From: Homalodisca vitripennis
Taxonomy: Eukaryota > Arthropoda > Insecta > Hemiptera > Cicadellidae
Direction: 5' to 3'
NCBI RefSeq assembly: GCF_021130785.1
Contig: NC_060210.1
Location: forward strand, 186,628,501 to 186,692,500
DNA: 64,000 bases
The notes beneath the pieces are model-generated. The model was given only the letters and a program-made list of their open reading frames with translations. It was not told the origin of the DNA and did no database searches. Positions 24,625 to 37,841 of the stretch are shown here, piece by piece. Position 1 is the first letter of the stretch; each line of letters begins with the position of its first letter. Position numbers and translations under genes: made by a program.

Positions 24625-27084
24625 GTACATTTTACTTACATTTGTATAAGCGGCAATAACCTCATTAAATTTTCAAATCAAGAGTGGATCACAAAAAGCA
24701 CTTGCGCCGCGCTAGGACTCGAACCTAGGTCCATATGTTAGTTTGGTTATTTAAAAACATTTGTGACAGAAGCAAACAACATTAAAAAACAATGTATATT
24801 TATATGTAATTTTTTATTTACTTCTTAACCTAATATAATATTGAAACGAGAAGGAGTAAAATATGTTACACACATTATCAAATACGCAAATAAATTGATA
24901 CATTTTTTTAAAATATATGTATGTGTGTGTGTAGTAGTTTTTTTAAACATTCAATGCATTGATGTCTAAGCACATTAATAAAATTAGAATAAAACTAGTG
25001 TGGCATAATAGATTATTACATTATCAATGCTATATTTGAATATTCGGTTTGTACTTAAATACAATGGAAACTAAAAACAAACATGTCTTAGTTATAAGAA
25101 AGCTGCGTTTTTCCTCTTTATCGTGTTTTAATAAGATATAAATACTTTTAGTTTTATAGTGTATTACGTACATAGCATCATCGCAAAACGGAAGGATGCA
25201 GAAAAAGCTATTTTTAATTGTTTTATACTTTTCAGAACCTATAACGACGGCAAATGTCCGAATTCCTGTTATCCTTTGTAATCTTCTATCGTCAATAACA
25301 AGCTTTATACAGCTTTAAGAATATTGTTAGTGTCGTAAGCTAAAAACCTGCTCTCCGTATTTTTTTATCTAGCTCCATAAGAGTGCCCCTTTGTCTGAGG
25401 CATCAATCAGGCCGACCGTTCATATGTACACGATAGTAAAGCGTTTATACACGGCAGCACAAACATTTGAGGGAGTAGGTGGCGATTGCAGGCACAAGAA
25501 CTTAATAGAAACAATGTTTTACGTCGAAAATACACAATAGTGAGTGACAGTTACACTAAAAGGATGGTGACAGCAGAAAGTGTCAATGTTCATGTCGCTA
25601 GAAGATCTTGTTTAAGTTAGCACCTTTCGTACTTATTAAACTTATTTACATTAATTATTGGTTACAATTTTTATTTAATATGATTCCTGGAAAGTATATA
25701 ATTCATACATGGTGTAAGAATTCCAAAGTTAAATAAGAGTCCTAAACTGATTAAGTGAGCTTTAATATATTCCACACAGGTCTGAAAATGTCATATAATC
25801 ATTAAACTACTATCTCTTCATCGATCCCTTCGGGTGCAGTATTTCTATGTTCCATGTAAATGAGGCGGATTGTTCCAGCCGGAGTTTCAAATCGCGTATT
25901 ACAACAATAAGTAGATTTATTTACTCGTAATGAATAAAATCTAAACAAGCCGATAAAATACTCAGTTACAACAAACGCCATTGGAGCGGTATTACAGAGG
26001 ATGGTTGAATTTGATTTGATACAAAATAAATATTTTGGTCTGGCAGGAATAAGAGCAATACGAATAATTTTAATTCAATATATGCCAGAACTAACGAGGA
26101 AAATAATCATCACAGACTTGGAAAATTCTAAAAGCCAAAAATAAACGTAACACACAAATAAATGCTTTTACAGTGCAGAATATTCTTGATGTAAAATAAT
26201 GGAAGATACTAATGTGAGAGTTAAAGAAATACGAATAATGGGCTAGTGGCTAGGAATATATGGGGAGGGGGAAGTTGAAAACTGTTCATTCATGAAAATG
26301 GAGTCAATTGAATACACCGTGAAGAGCATGTTAGGTATAACAGCAAACTGATATTTCTTACGAACATTATCGGATCATCTAGCCTTCAAGACTTCTAGAC
26401 TTCTTCTTTCCTTATATTCAAGTCAGGGCATTCATAAACACATAATAATAATATTTCCACATATTGTCCTCATTATTAATTCGGAAACAGTTTTGCAATA
26501 AATGAATCATATATTCATTGAATATCTACAAAACACTGAATTGGGTGTCGAATACAATTACAAAATAGATTTACTAAATTTCATTTTCTCTGAAAATTCT
26601 CAATGGCTGTTAGCTTAGTACAAGCACAATTCGAATGCCAGTTACTAACGTATACACTTAAACAATGCTAGTAAAAACTTAAAAAGTTATTTTTTTTTCT
26701 TCATATCAAACCTATTTACTTTTAAACATAATTCAGGTGAAGAAGCGTTAGAAAATTCAAATAATATATAAAATCTATATTTTGTGATTAAGCTACTATG
26801 AAGTATAGTATGCTTAAAGTTAATGAAACCTTTGCTGTAGGTGGTTACTAATACGTAATGAAAGATTAGCAATTCAATCAGTATAATGTTTTGTTGTTAA
26901 TGTAGGCTAAGTAGTGTCTTTACTAAGAGTAAAATTATGTCATCTGAACTTCTTCACAGCTACACGCACGTGCGCGCGCGCGCGCGCGCACACACACACA
27001 CACACACACAAACACGCGCGCGCGCGCATTGTGTGTGTGTGTGTGTGATCAACAATTTCCGTTATATACAGTAAATTATGTCAC
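24571..27084. other. Region where copy C exon 7 is expected but absent
   Basis: About 2.5 kb downstream (in the minus direction) of copy C exon 6. I read it for the exon 7 signature (V-L-Y-I-D-G, C-E-S-P-C-D-F, E-C-H-L-G) and found none. It holds a tRNA-like B box in reverse at about 24710-24728 (gactcgaacctaggtc), the CG/CA repeat at 26.96-27.05 kb, and otherwise unrecognised AT-rich DNA. Confidence 0.55.
26962..27048. repeat. (CG)n/(CA)n alternating purine-pyrimidine tract
   Basis: Runs of CG, then CA, then CG, then TG, about 85 bp in all and broadly self-complementary. This is a Z-DNA- and hairpin-prone tract. It starts about 37 bp beyond the donor of copy C exon 6. Confidence 0.9.
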
Positions 27085-28624
27085 CTCAACTGTGAATTGG
27101 CCGGTACGTGGATTTTGGTGGAGCTCGTAGATCAAAGCAGATCCTGGGTTGACGTAGGCTTCTCGTTGCGGATTCAGCATCGCCAGTAGGCCCATTATCG
27201 TGTAGTCATGGCCGGAGTAGTAGTACACGCGTCTGTCCGGACTCAGCGTGTTGTTAGCCTTGGACTGCATCAGGCCTACCAACTCTTGAAACAATTCACC
27301 TGGACATATGATCGAATACTGACTTCAAGCTAGTAATAAAACAATATATATATATATAGGAAATAAATCAAGATGACTATGTGACTGTTGCACTTATAAA
27401 GGAAAGATGTTATTGATTGGTGTTTATGGCACAAAATATTATTTATTTATTATTTGTATTGGTAAATAAATAAATATTTCATATACAAGTGTATATATTT
27501 CAGGTCTTTTTAATATTTATTTTGATATTTATTCAGCTACGTTTAATTTATTTTGAAATATTTCTTAGTGTTGCTCTTATTTGAAAAGGGAAGAAATGTT
27601 ATCATATTTCACAATCCACTCATTTCTTTAAAAACATAAAATATCTCAGTGTTCGTATCAAATTAGTTATTGTGCTTTTTTAATTATTACGTTAAAAACT
27701 ATGAATTAATGCATGTTCCATTATCACCTTGATTTGCCGTAATATTTTGGGCAGTAAAGTGTATGTGCTTTAATTTAGGTTGCTTAATATAAAGTATAAT
27801 AAATATTAATTTTGTGGGAGGGATCAATAAATATAATAAATATTTTTTCTCGTAAAAAAAATTCTGTTCAATTTTAAATAATTAGAACACTTTTGCTGAT
27901 CCAAAAGATGTTTAGATTTCCAATAAACTCGATAATTATTTTAACTAATCCATCTTATATTAACAGTGCAAATCTTTTTAGAAAGATAGAAACATTGAAT
28001 AGTTTAGGAAGGAATAATATATACAAATAACATAATATTATGGTACTACTAAATGAACATTAGTGTAAAAAATAGTAGAATAATGTCCGATTATGTCTTC
28101 TGTGTTTTAAATGACAGTACAAGGAAAGTCTTCTATACAAATATGGTAAACATAAACATAAATAGTAATTAATTAATTTCAAAACAAATACTACAATAAT
28201 ACAATGTTAATGTTTACTTTCATTTTATAAGAAAACACCATCAGACCCACAAAAATATTGAAATTAATTAAACAATTCCAATAAAAAAGAGCTCTATAAT
28301 TTAACAATAGTAACATCTATTGTCATATGAACATAAATTATGCTCATACTCCTCAACCCGTTATGATCGAAAGTATTGCATTGTAAAACTTCAGAAAGTT
28401 CTTATATATTAACCAATGAGATCGGTATGAAATTCCTGTAAGAGAAAGGGATACTTTCTAAAACATATAGATATGTACACCTTTCTTGTTAGCATACCTT
28501 CTAAGTACCTGATTTGGTCAAGAGAACCTACATAGATTGTCTTTACTGATTTCGACAGCAGTGATAACAGCGGTTCTGGATATATCTTGTGGGCCCAGTT
28601 TGGAAGAGGAAGTCCAGCATCTAT

Positions 28625-29355
28625 CTAAAAATACATCCCTATTATAAAAATTATACTATTTAGGCCAAAGCATTGATAGTCGTTAATATTAGTGATAAAA
28701 ATGATTACATGTTATTGTCCAAATACATTTTATCTCAAATATGTCTTACTGAAGTAATCAGTAAAGCATTAATAGTCGTTAATATTAGTGATACAAACGA
28801 TCACGTATTATCGTCTAACCGCATGTTATCTGATCAATAAAAGAACTATTTAAGTCCGTTATCCGAGTACCTATTTATACTGCATAAGCACACAACGCCG
28901 TTTTTCTTGAATTTGATGTAGAAATTTCCCATAAGGAGAAAATCGACCGCGCTAGTTTAAATAAATGTCAAACCCTTGAAACAAAGCCTTTAAATATTAA
29001 TAATACATTTAAGCATATTTTATATCGTAATAGTTTTACAATACTTTTATATATAATAATTTGAACAACATTAAGGAACCGTAACAACAGTATTACTATT
29101 ACTACTATTATAACCAGTTACTAATTATTATATTTAATGATAAAATGTGCATAGAGACAAACATATTGTTGGGATCGAGCGCTCATACTAAGGTATACTC
29201 ATATCACCCCCTGTTTTGAGGGCAAATATTAATTTATTACATCACTAAGTTGTTTGTTACAATATTTTTAACTAACATGAATTGACATTGCACTGGTTAT
29301 AAATCTGTAAATTTTTTAGTTACAACTAAATAAATGTCTATAAAAACGAACTTAC
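28625..29355. other. Intron 4 of copy C
   Basis: No coding or repeat feature recognised, except a short local duplication: the phrase taatattagtgata with its neighbours recurs at about 28680-28705 and 28775-28800. Confidence 0.45.
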
Positions 29356-30811
29356 CAAAATTTTCAAAGAGTCCGACAAAAACAACACCAGCAATGCCCT
29401 GTTTGATGTGCCGAAAATCTTGAAAAGATCATTGTCATCGATGCCTGTCAGAGGAAGGATGTTCTCTACCAAGGCTGTCAGTGAGGAGTTGTTAAGAGTG
29501 TCAAATTCCAACAACGAGCGTATCTGAGCTTCTGTGAATCTTGGACATAAATTATTGTCAGTAGACAGTATCGGGGAAAACAGAATGTAAACAAATTATG
29601 TTACCGGTTTTTCACCACTAAGAACATCGCAGAATATACTTATTATGAACGATAAAATGTTCTGCATGTTTCACTAGCTACTAGTTATTTATGCAAAAAC
29701 ATTGGAATGAACGAAAAGATATCGATACAATCTGTCATCACTTCAATTCCTTTTCTCAACTTTTGAGTTTGGGTCAGTTAGAATTAGTTTGGGTCAGTAC
29801 TCCAAGTAATGTTTGCGGGGTATAAATGAAGGGAAGAAAAATTAAATTAGGAATAAGCGTAAGTTTATATTGTAAGTCAAACTCACACTTTTAATTTTGA
29901 TAAGGGGATTCGAGTGGTAGATCAAGAGTAATGTTAATTTATTCATTTGCCAACGGTAAACGCCACCTGAAATTTTAACCATTTTAATGGCTATAAACTG
30001 TACCAGCAAGAATAAACTGAAAATGAAAAAATCGTAGTTTGATGATAACATCAATATTCAAAATATGCAAAACAATGACATATTGGAGAAAACTACTACT
30101 AGCAATAGTCAAAATCTACCGAAGAACGAATTTGGTTTTTTATGCAAAGGCATTATCATTAATATATGGTATCAATGTTTTAGCCATCTACACTGTCTAC
30201 TAAGAGCAAACAAAGATTTTCCCTATAATAACGTGCATTCCAATAAAGACCTTAAAGAAAAATTCTCCTACTCATTTTAAGACGTGAAATATAAATTAAA
30301 TTATAATGCATAACTTAAACGAAACAAAGAAAAATGAAAACAAATTCAGTTGACCTTGTGAAATTTCATCAAATTTGTTTATTCTGTTGGAGAATGTTCA
30401 GTATAAACCATTGTTGGAGAATTTAGAGTTCGGTAGTTTGTTAAAAAGCTTTTACAAAAGAAGGCAACGAACGCGGAAAGGAGTGTTTTAATGCCTACTT
30501 ACTAAATTCACAATGGTCAAAGATTTAATTTTCAGAATACGGTGTCTGTAATAAAGATAAATGCTAGGGTTTCTTTAGAAAAATAAATTATTAATTAATT
30601 CAGACTGCCCAAGTTATACATTTGGTGTTGAATAGTTTAAAGTGCAATATGGTTATAAATATTTATTTTCTACATGACCAGGTACATTTCTACTAGAAAT
30701 ATTTGTGATGTAAGTGAAGGCCATGAAGAGATTATGCCAAACGAGGTATATAGAACATGGAAGACACGGAGAAGCCAGGTCCATGTTTATACATGGCAAT
30801 TGCAAGGTGAA

Positions 30812-31765
30812 ATGAAATGAAATGAAATGAAAAATGTCTTTATTTACAGAGGCGAAGTTAGGACTTAAAAGTCCTCTCTACCACTTAACCTCCAAACAAA
30901 GTAAAGAAATCATACCTATTACAACATTGTAACTGACACGTAAACTAAATCACTTTAATAATTAATTACATATTGGATTTAACATAATAATGTATATATA
31001 CCAATTATAATTAAAATAAACCATTTCGATTAAACTCTAACATAAATCTCTTTAATGCAACAGGCAACTAATAAAACTATCCTATCCTAATCAGCATTCA
31101 TTCCCCATCCACGCAACTTACATACAGTTACCCCAAGTGTGACCACAAGAACCACCAACCGTCACTCCCGCCGAGTCCCCAGCAGAAAGGCCCTAACCTC
31201 CGCCCCAAAGCGATCGCGCTTCTCAATACTTCTGATGTTGTCTGGGAGAGCGTTCCACAATCGACATGCGGAAACAGTGAAAGATTTATTATATAAGGCT
31301 GTCCTATGAATTGGAATTGATAATAAAGATGCACCCCTACGAGTTCTACGTGCACTAATATCAGACATAAAAACGAAACTTTGGGCCAAATAACTTGGAC
31401 AACCATTGTGGATTAGTGCGTGCAACAGACTAAGTACATGAAGATCTCTAAGTTCTTTGGATTTTAATAGGGATAATTGCTCAAAATAAGGAGATACGTG
31501 ATCATCACGTCGTAAGTTGAAAATGAACCGAATACAATAATTCTGTGCACGCTGAATTTTATTAGAAAGGTCAACAGTCATGTCATTGATTACCACGTCA
31601 CAGTAATTGAAGTGAGGTAAAACTAGAGTTTTCACCAACATCACTCTAACATCCAACGGCAAGTACTGTGCAAATCGCTTGAGGCCATGTATACAGGCAA
31701 AAACCCTATTACACATTAGTGACACCTGATCAGCCCATCCCAGGTAAGTTGGAAGGTGGAAAAAT
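30812..31765 (-). mobile_element. LINE 3' end with C-terminal reverse-transcriptase ORF (31162..31725 and upstream)
   Basis: The minus-strand frame is open for about 200 codons with the hallmarks of the C-terminal part of CR1/Jockey-like non-LTR reverse transcriptases: L-P-L-D-V-R, P-H-F-N-Y-C-D-V-V, K-I-Q-R-A-Q-N, F-N-L-R-R-D-D-H, R-L-W-N-A-L-P-D-N-I. It stops at 31162. The 3' untranslated end reaches about 30812 and finishes in a short attt/ttca-rich repeat (aaatgaaatgaaatg on the plus strand). The 5' part is missing, as in typical truncated insertions. It lies in intron 3 of copy C. Its intact frame suggests a younger insertion than the other RT relics. Confidence 0.85.
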
Positions 31766-32439
31766 GAAGAAACATTATTAATAATCTACTAAACTGAATG
31801 TGACATGATTACATTAATTATTACTTCAATATGTGTCAATTGAATGAGATGCCTTCTTATAATAAAACTATGATCATTTCATACAATAGTAAAAAGATAA
31901 TCTACCTACAAGGTTTTGCAAACTACAACGCTATTTTCACCAGGCAACAACTATTACAGATTTGTACACAAACTTATTTGATGGTTCGTATTCGATATTT
32001 TACTTATTGATTTACAAAACAAATAGAGACATATGCGGGCCATATGGGATTTTATTTATTGAAAAGAAATTATGAATGTTTGTTACGCACTACTCACATC
32101 ATAATGATCGAAGAAATTAGGTAAAACCGGCACAGGTTGCCAGAGCAGGGTCCTTGTTCCACACCTGGAATCCTGTGGGAGGAAGCAGTCCGGCCAGTAA
32201 CAGTTCAGCACTCTCTAGGGTACGGGTTGTTAGGGTACTAAAACAACGAAAGTGATCTGGTCGGTAGGCCTGATTTAGAAATCCACTGTACAATGAGCGA
32301 ATCTTTTCTCCCAACTTGTACATCTGAATACGACCTTTCTGGAAATAAAATTATTGGAATTAGAAATAGCGCTCATTAACCAGTCGGGTCTAAGATTGGG
32401 TTCTAAAAAGGGCGCTCAAAGAAGGATCTTAAAAATCTT

Positions 32440-32920
32440 TTTTATATGTTTCTTAGCACGATAACTCGAGAACAAACATACTTATCGACTTGAAATTTTG
32501 AAAGAAGCTTCATATCGTTATAGGCAAAATTGAATTCGCTGATAATGAGCAACACTTGATATGGATTATCGCTGAGTTTAGCAAAATATATACCTTATTA
32601 GTTACCATGACAGCAACTAATAAGTATATGTAAAATGAGTAATTATATGTAAATTACTCTGCGATTTTCTCATTTCCATCGTCTTTGCTAACGCTCAGCT
32701 TAATCCCATCAGTGATATGCACCATAATAGAGTTACCTATATAGAAATTAAGCTTAATGCAAAATTTCAAATGTAAAGACCAGTTCGTTGTATAGATATT
32801 GAGCAAAAAGACAAAGAGACAGAATTCTATATTTTCCTGCTCCTTGAGTGATACTGGGATGAAAAGACACCCCCTTGTAGGGGATGTGTATTTTGTGGTA
32901 TAGACAGATAACAATAAATC
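32440..32920. other. Unclassified repeat-like segment in intron 2 of copy C
   Basis: Contains phrases such as cacgataactcgagaacaaa and gacttgaaattttgaaag. Segments with similar wording occur near 58.54-58.64 kb and, more weakly, 60.18-60.36 kb, which suggests a dispersed element. No coding potential is convincing. Confidence 0.35.
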
Positions 32921-33502
32921 AAGTTTATTTTGGTTGTTATCCTGTAAAGATTAAAGTTAGAAGGGGAAAAGATATGAATATAAAATAATTGTAAGAGTAA
33001 GTATGGTTAGGTTGAGAACACCCCTACCTGAGTAAGTTCTCCAGGACCGTACGGCCACAAGCTTTTGAGTTCACTCCGATTTTTGGCTTGTGAGGAAGGT
33101 TGCAAACGGTCCTCTTGCGCCATGACGTTTCACCTGGACCATCGTAGAGTGATAAATACTCCACAGAAATTAAGTATAAAATCTGTTAGTTTACCTTTTG
33201 TTTCTAATAATAATAACTTCTAATCAAAAGGCTTTTAATATTTTGCAATTTTAATGTTTGACTTTGAATTCATTGGATATGCCGTTTGAATTCACAATCC
33301 TAAATAGTTTGAATCCAAAAACATGTCTCAAAAGGTTAGGATATTTTCTATTCAGGAGAAAAATTACTTTGGTATTAATAACTTTAATTTACCAGGAACC
33401 TACGATGGTATTGATGTAAGTGAGTTTAAGCTAAGTTAAAAGTTTACTATGGTTATGTAAAGCGTAATTAATTGAAATAGGTAAACTGGTGGTTTTAGAT
33501 GT

Positions 33503-34180
33503 ATAGGATGTAACAAAAAGGTTGGACTGGCTATGTATTTTAAAATTTTGTGTGTGATTCTAGGCTAAAAATGAAGATTAATTTATTTCCAATTTCCACT
33601 TCGTTTAGCTGCTAGCCGCCATTTTTTTATTTTTTATTAAAAAATTATTATCTCTAAAACTAGTAAAGCAAAAGAAAGTAAATTTTGCACATAGGTTTCA
33701 ATAAGTATGAGGAAAAATATTATATTGTTTTCTTTAATATTTACAAAATGGCGTGTGCTCACAGCATGTGCAAGCGTACCTTTAAATTGGTTGTGCTCGC
33801 TTATGCCTCGACGGATTTTGTTGAAACTAATATAATTCGAATTGCATTACAATTTTCCAAATATTTGGTTTCTAGTAATTTTATATAACTATACTGATCT
33901 TTTTTATTTGACTTTAGACATTTTCAACATACGCCATTTTGTCAATATTGAAGAAAACAACATAATATTTTTTTCCTCATACCTATTGAAACCTATTTTA
34001 AAAATTTACTTTCTTTAGATTTACTAGCTTTAGAGATAATAATTTGTTGATAAACAAATAAAGAATGGCGGCTAAACGAAGGGAAAAGTTTAAAAAAAGA
34101 GTATTCAGCATCTTCAGTTTGGAATCACACATAAAGTCTGAAAATGAATAGTCAGCCCAACATTTTTGTTAAACCCTGTA
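33503..34180. mobile_element. Second foldback element, about 680 bp
   Basis: The left end (aggatgtaacaaaaaggttg) is an imperfect complement of the right end (caacatttttgttaaaccct). The similarity continues inward: ttcgtttagctgctagccgcc against ggcggctaaacgaa, then gaggaaaaatattatattgtt against aacataatatttttttcctc. Arms are about 220-260 bp with a loop of about 170 bp. Arms are more diverged than in the 23.75-kb foldback, so it is older. It is non-autonomous and in intron 1 of copy C. Confidence 0.8.
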
Positions 34181-35967
34181 CATTTGGGCTGTAGCTGTAA
34201 TATTTTACAACGAGAAACTTGAAATATTAGAACTAGGATCCAATTAAAGGCCTTCCAAACAATAAAAAAACTCATAGTTGATACTAAAGCCGCGATAAGA
34301 TGGACTGAGATCATCTGCTATACAGGGTCATCAAAGCAAGACTCAAAAGAAACACAGAATATAGACGAATTAAAATCAATAATATTTAAAATAATCTGAT
34401 TCCATTCAAAGCAGACAAATGTAATGTAACCGTAACTATAATTAAAAATTAAATTAATATATAAACACAATTCAATTGTACATCCAAGTAAATTAATTCT
34501 TAAAAATACAACCTTGCCCAAAATAAAGTTACAAAAACCTATGAGGAAAACTGTAAAATCAGCTGATTACATATTTGAAACCAATAAAAACTAACATTTA
34601 CCTTATTGAGAACCCAAAACAACCCGAATTATATGCCCAAATTAAATTGCTTCAGGGAAGAAAACAATTAGACCAGTTATCGATTTCACCAAAGTACCAT
34701 CTCATAAATCCTCCAAAATAATGCCAAATGAACTAAAACCAATATTATAATCAGACAATACTAAAAAAATTGATGTATCCACTTTAGCAATACACACATT
34801 AAAAAATAATCACCGTTTCCTCCAACTAATAGCATTCAACTTATAAAATCCGTGAAAACCTTAAATCGGACATTTAGAAAACTTTATACAAGTTTTTATA
34901 AATACAAAAAGAATAATCTATTTATACAAGAACAACATATAAAACAAGACCAACGTTTTGACGCAATAAAAGTTAAAAATCAAATTTCCCCCCTAATACC
35001 AAAAGAAAAGAAGAAGTCAGAAATTGAAATTATGAACCCCTTTCACCTGCACATCAAAAGAGAAAGTGGCTTACTCTGGAAATCGACCCGACAACAGCAA
35101 AGAATAGCAATTCTCAGCATTACGCAACTTGGTAATGGCTGTAACCAGAAGTCATAAAATTGCTCAAAAAGTTCATAGGCCGACTTGATAAGCCATTTTG
35201 TTACCATATGGTGAACGGCCACTTTAAAACTTTAGAACATTCATAACACCCTTATTTGTGAATCTACAGATAAACGTGTACTGAATGCTGACAAAACTAG
35301 ATACAAATTTTGTAAATTTCATTTTTTTTATTTTAAACTATTTTGTAAAATTGATTCGTGGAAGTCCCATGCGATTTTTTTTGTAACACCAACAGCTGAT
35401 TGAAATTCTAAGAAAAATTCAAAATTTAAGTGCTAAAACAAAACTCAAACTTTGTACACAAATCAATCTTATAAATATCATGTCTAGTTAATTGACCAGT
35501 TTGGCATTTTAATGCTATTATGGCGACTGTTCAAATAAAATTAAATATTTTGAAATACAATTTTGGTTATTAAAAACGCTTTTGTATCTCGAATGGTTTT
35601 TGAGATATTCAGGGCATGAAATGACGATGCGAATAACTTAATAATATTTTGGTTGTTCCAAAATCTAACTTTTTCTTCTGACTGACATGAAACATATATA
35701 TAGATTAAAAACTTTTGATAAATCACAGACATATAAGAAGATTATAAATGATTACTTAAGGTTAGTGATTAAGGTTAAATTATATAGCTCCTCACTTACC
35801 ATGATGACAAGTTGTAAAGTTGGTTTGGCTCTGTTTCCTGGTGTAGATGTCTGTTTTATTTCGTCGACATTGTCTTCATCCACTGCAGCAGACACGTCTG
35901 TTGGGCTATAAGAAATTACCAACATGCCCACTACCATAGTAGAAACCCAGAATAACCGTTTAGACAT

Positions 35968-37841
35968 TTTCTTTTTTGTAAGGCCAAGTGCAGAAGAATT
36001 CAAACACACGTCCAGAAATGTATAAAGCACACAAGACAATTAAATACTACTGTCGCTTGTCACTAGAACGTATAATACCTAATGAAAACGTATCAGACTT
36101 ATCCTGTTACGTATTTTTCATTGGTGATAAATTAGTAGCCTGCTTGCACGTGTTGCGGATTCTAATATAATAATCCTTTCCTTGGCTGATAAGGGTTAAA
36201 CTAGCTGGTAAGTAAATTGTAATCCTTATCAGCACAGATATTCATGTCTCATGATTACAATCTGATGAAACACATACTATGAGCTTATGGTCACACCAGG
36301 CTGTAATGGATTTTCTATGGATATGTCCTCGTGTTTTGAACCCCAGTTTGTTCACGTTCTCGGATACTTTGTTTGAAGTTATTTATTGACGATAGAAAGT
36401 TGAAAGAGATAATAGGACTACGGACATTCGCCGTACATATTTTACAACATGTGAAACGTCAACGGGGAAATGTTCGAAATCCTCTTATCCTTTCATTCTC
36501 GAATATATATTACACATTTTGTTTCTCTAATATAGACTGAGATTACATGGAATTTATTAATTTAAATCTAATTTACACTCTGAAATCCGAATTGTGTGTC
36601 ACAAAACAAATTATGAAACTTAGGAGTAAAAGTGTGCAAATTGAGCTCTAGGGCAAAGCAAAATTGGCTTATTTAGCTTAAATCCAAAGAAGGAGCTGAG
36701 AAGTAGGAAGATTAATATGAAAATACAAACTATAATAGTTTAAACCAGTACATTTGAAAGGCAGATGTTTTGTATCTGACCTCATTTTTATCTACAGGCT
36801 TCAAAAAGCTGAAAATTTGTTATTTCCGCATTATTGATAGTTATTTTTCTTAAAAAGCTGCTTCTTAAAATAATCAATTGATACATAAGCTTTTTTGTAA
36901 TTTTCAATGTTTCTAAAAGCTTTACATTCAGTAATGATAAAAATTAATCGTTTATGAACAATAATTTTAAGGAGTTGCAAACAAAAATATATTTAAAATT
37001 ATTATTCAACCTTTTGTTTAAGGTATTTTTAAATCTTATATCTTTTTGTGACAAGAATTAACCTATATTTTTATGTTTGAAGGGTTAGTTACAAAATAAA
37101 AAAGACTTTTAGATTCGGAAAGAAAAAAATCAATTTTATTGCTCTCACAAATACGCGTACATTAGGTAAATAATAACATTTTGCTGTTTGAAAACTATTT
37201 ATTTTTAAACCTCAAAACTCAAATTAGGAATACTGAAAATCCTTTAACAAATATATTTTACCCTTATGTGAAGTCCAGTAGAGCATTTGTAAAAATGATA
37301 TCTTAATATTTTTTGAGATGGATTAAAACTGTATATTTTTCGTCGTTTTCCATAAATAGGATCGGAGCCCTTCGAATTTCTTGTTTCTAGAACAGTTAGA
37401 TTACCCTATACTTGTCCCTGGAATCAGCATTGAGATGTACATTATAGTACAAAAACCACTTTAAAGAGTGGATGGCGATCTCTATCCTAAGAACATAATG
37501 GAAATAATGTTCTTAAAGCTGAGGACGTTCACCAGTGGCACATTACGTTCAGGTAATTGTGACGTGATCGCGTTTCAAAAATTGGTTTGAGCTTTTGCAC
37601 TAAGTGAATCCCTTATAAATGTGCCTTGAAAGCAACAGAGATAATTAGTGAAATGCACGAAGAAGTTCTGTCGTTTAACAGGAGTCTTGTACTATAATTA
37701 AGTGCTTTGATGTATTTTACACTTAAATCCTTAACCATCATTTTAGCCTCCGTACAATACTAATTTATAGCGATCAAAGCTTTCCATTTTTTAATGTTCT
37801 CTAAATGGAAATAAAATCTTAATCCATTTATTTTTAGCTGT
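35968..37841. other. Intergenic region between copy C exon 1 and copy D
   Basis: Part of the duplicated unit, with counterpart 46667-48465. Apart from the GATA-like sites I recognise no gene, RNA or transposon. Unit 2 has several short deletions here, for example near 47710 and 48035. Confidence 0.5.
36098..36233. promoter_or_regulatory. Candidate GATA sites upstream of the C-type first exon
   Basis: cttatcctg at 36098-36106 (complement caggataag) lies about 135 bp upstream of the C exon 1 start. Further up, gctgataagg (36185-36194) and ccttatcagc (36224-36233) form a perfect inverted pair. The same arrangement is kept in unit 2 (46796-46804, 46883-46892, 46922-46931). Confidence 0.4.

Larger units (their letters stand above)
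27085..35967 (-). pseudogene. Acid phosphatase copy C, pseudogene
   Basis: Remnants of six exons in order: 1 35800..35967 (intact signal peptide, MSKRLFWVST), 2 33028..33133, 3 32098..32338, 4 29356..29574, 5 28498..28624, 6 27085..27299. Lesions: exon 2 is 106 nt instead of 105 and has an in-frame TGA after RHGARGP...SQKSE; exon 3 has one extra G at about 32148-32150 (241 nt), which puts the frame into an early stop before W-Q-P-V-P-V; exon 4 lacks the AG acceptor (ttttcc where others have tttcag); exon 7 is not found. Exons 5 and 6 remain open. Introns carry a LINE 3' end (intron 3) and a foldback element (intron 1). A full enzyme cannot be made from this copy, though exon 1 and its promoter region are undamaged and were duplicated with gene D. 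Confidence 0.88.

Noticed and set aside
24700..24735. tRNA gene
   Set aside because: Only a B-box-like segment is visible and no complete cloverleaf. It is more likely a tRNA-derived SINE.
34852..35157. 101-aa Lys-rich open frame
   Set aside because: AT-rich, no recognised domain, and the unit 2 counterpart is frame-broken despite high similarity.
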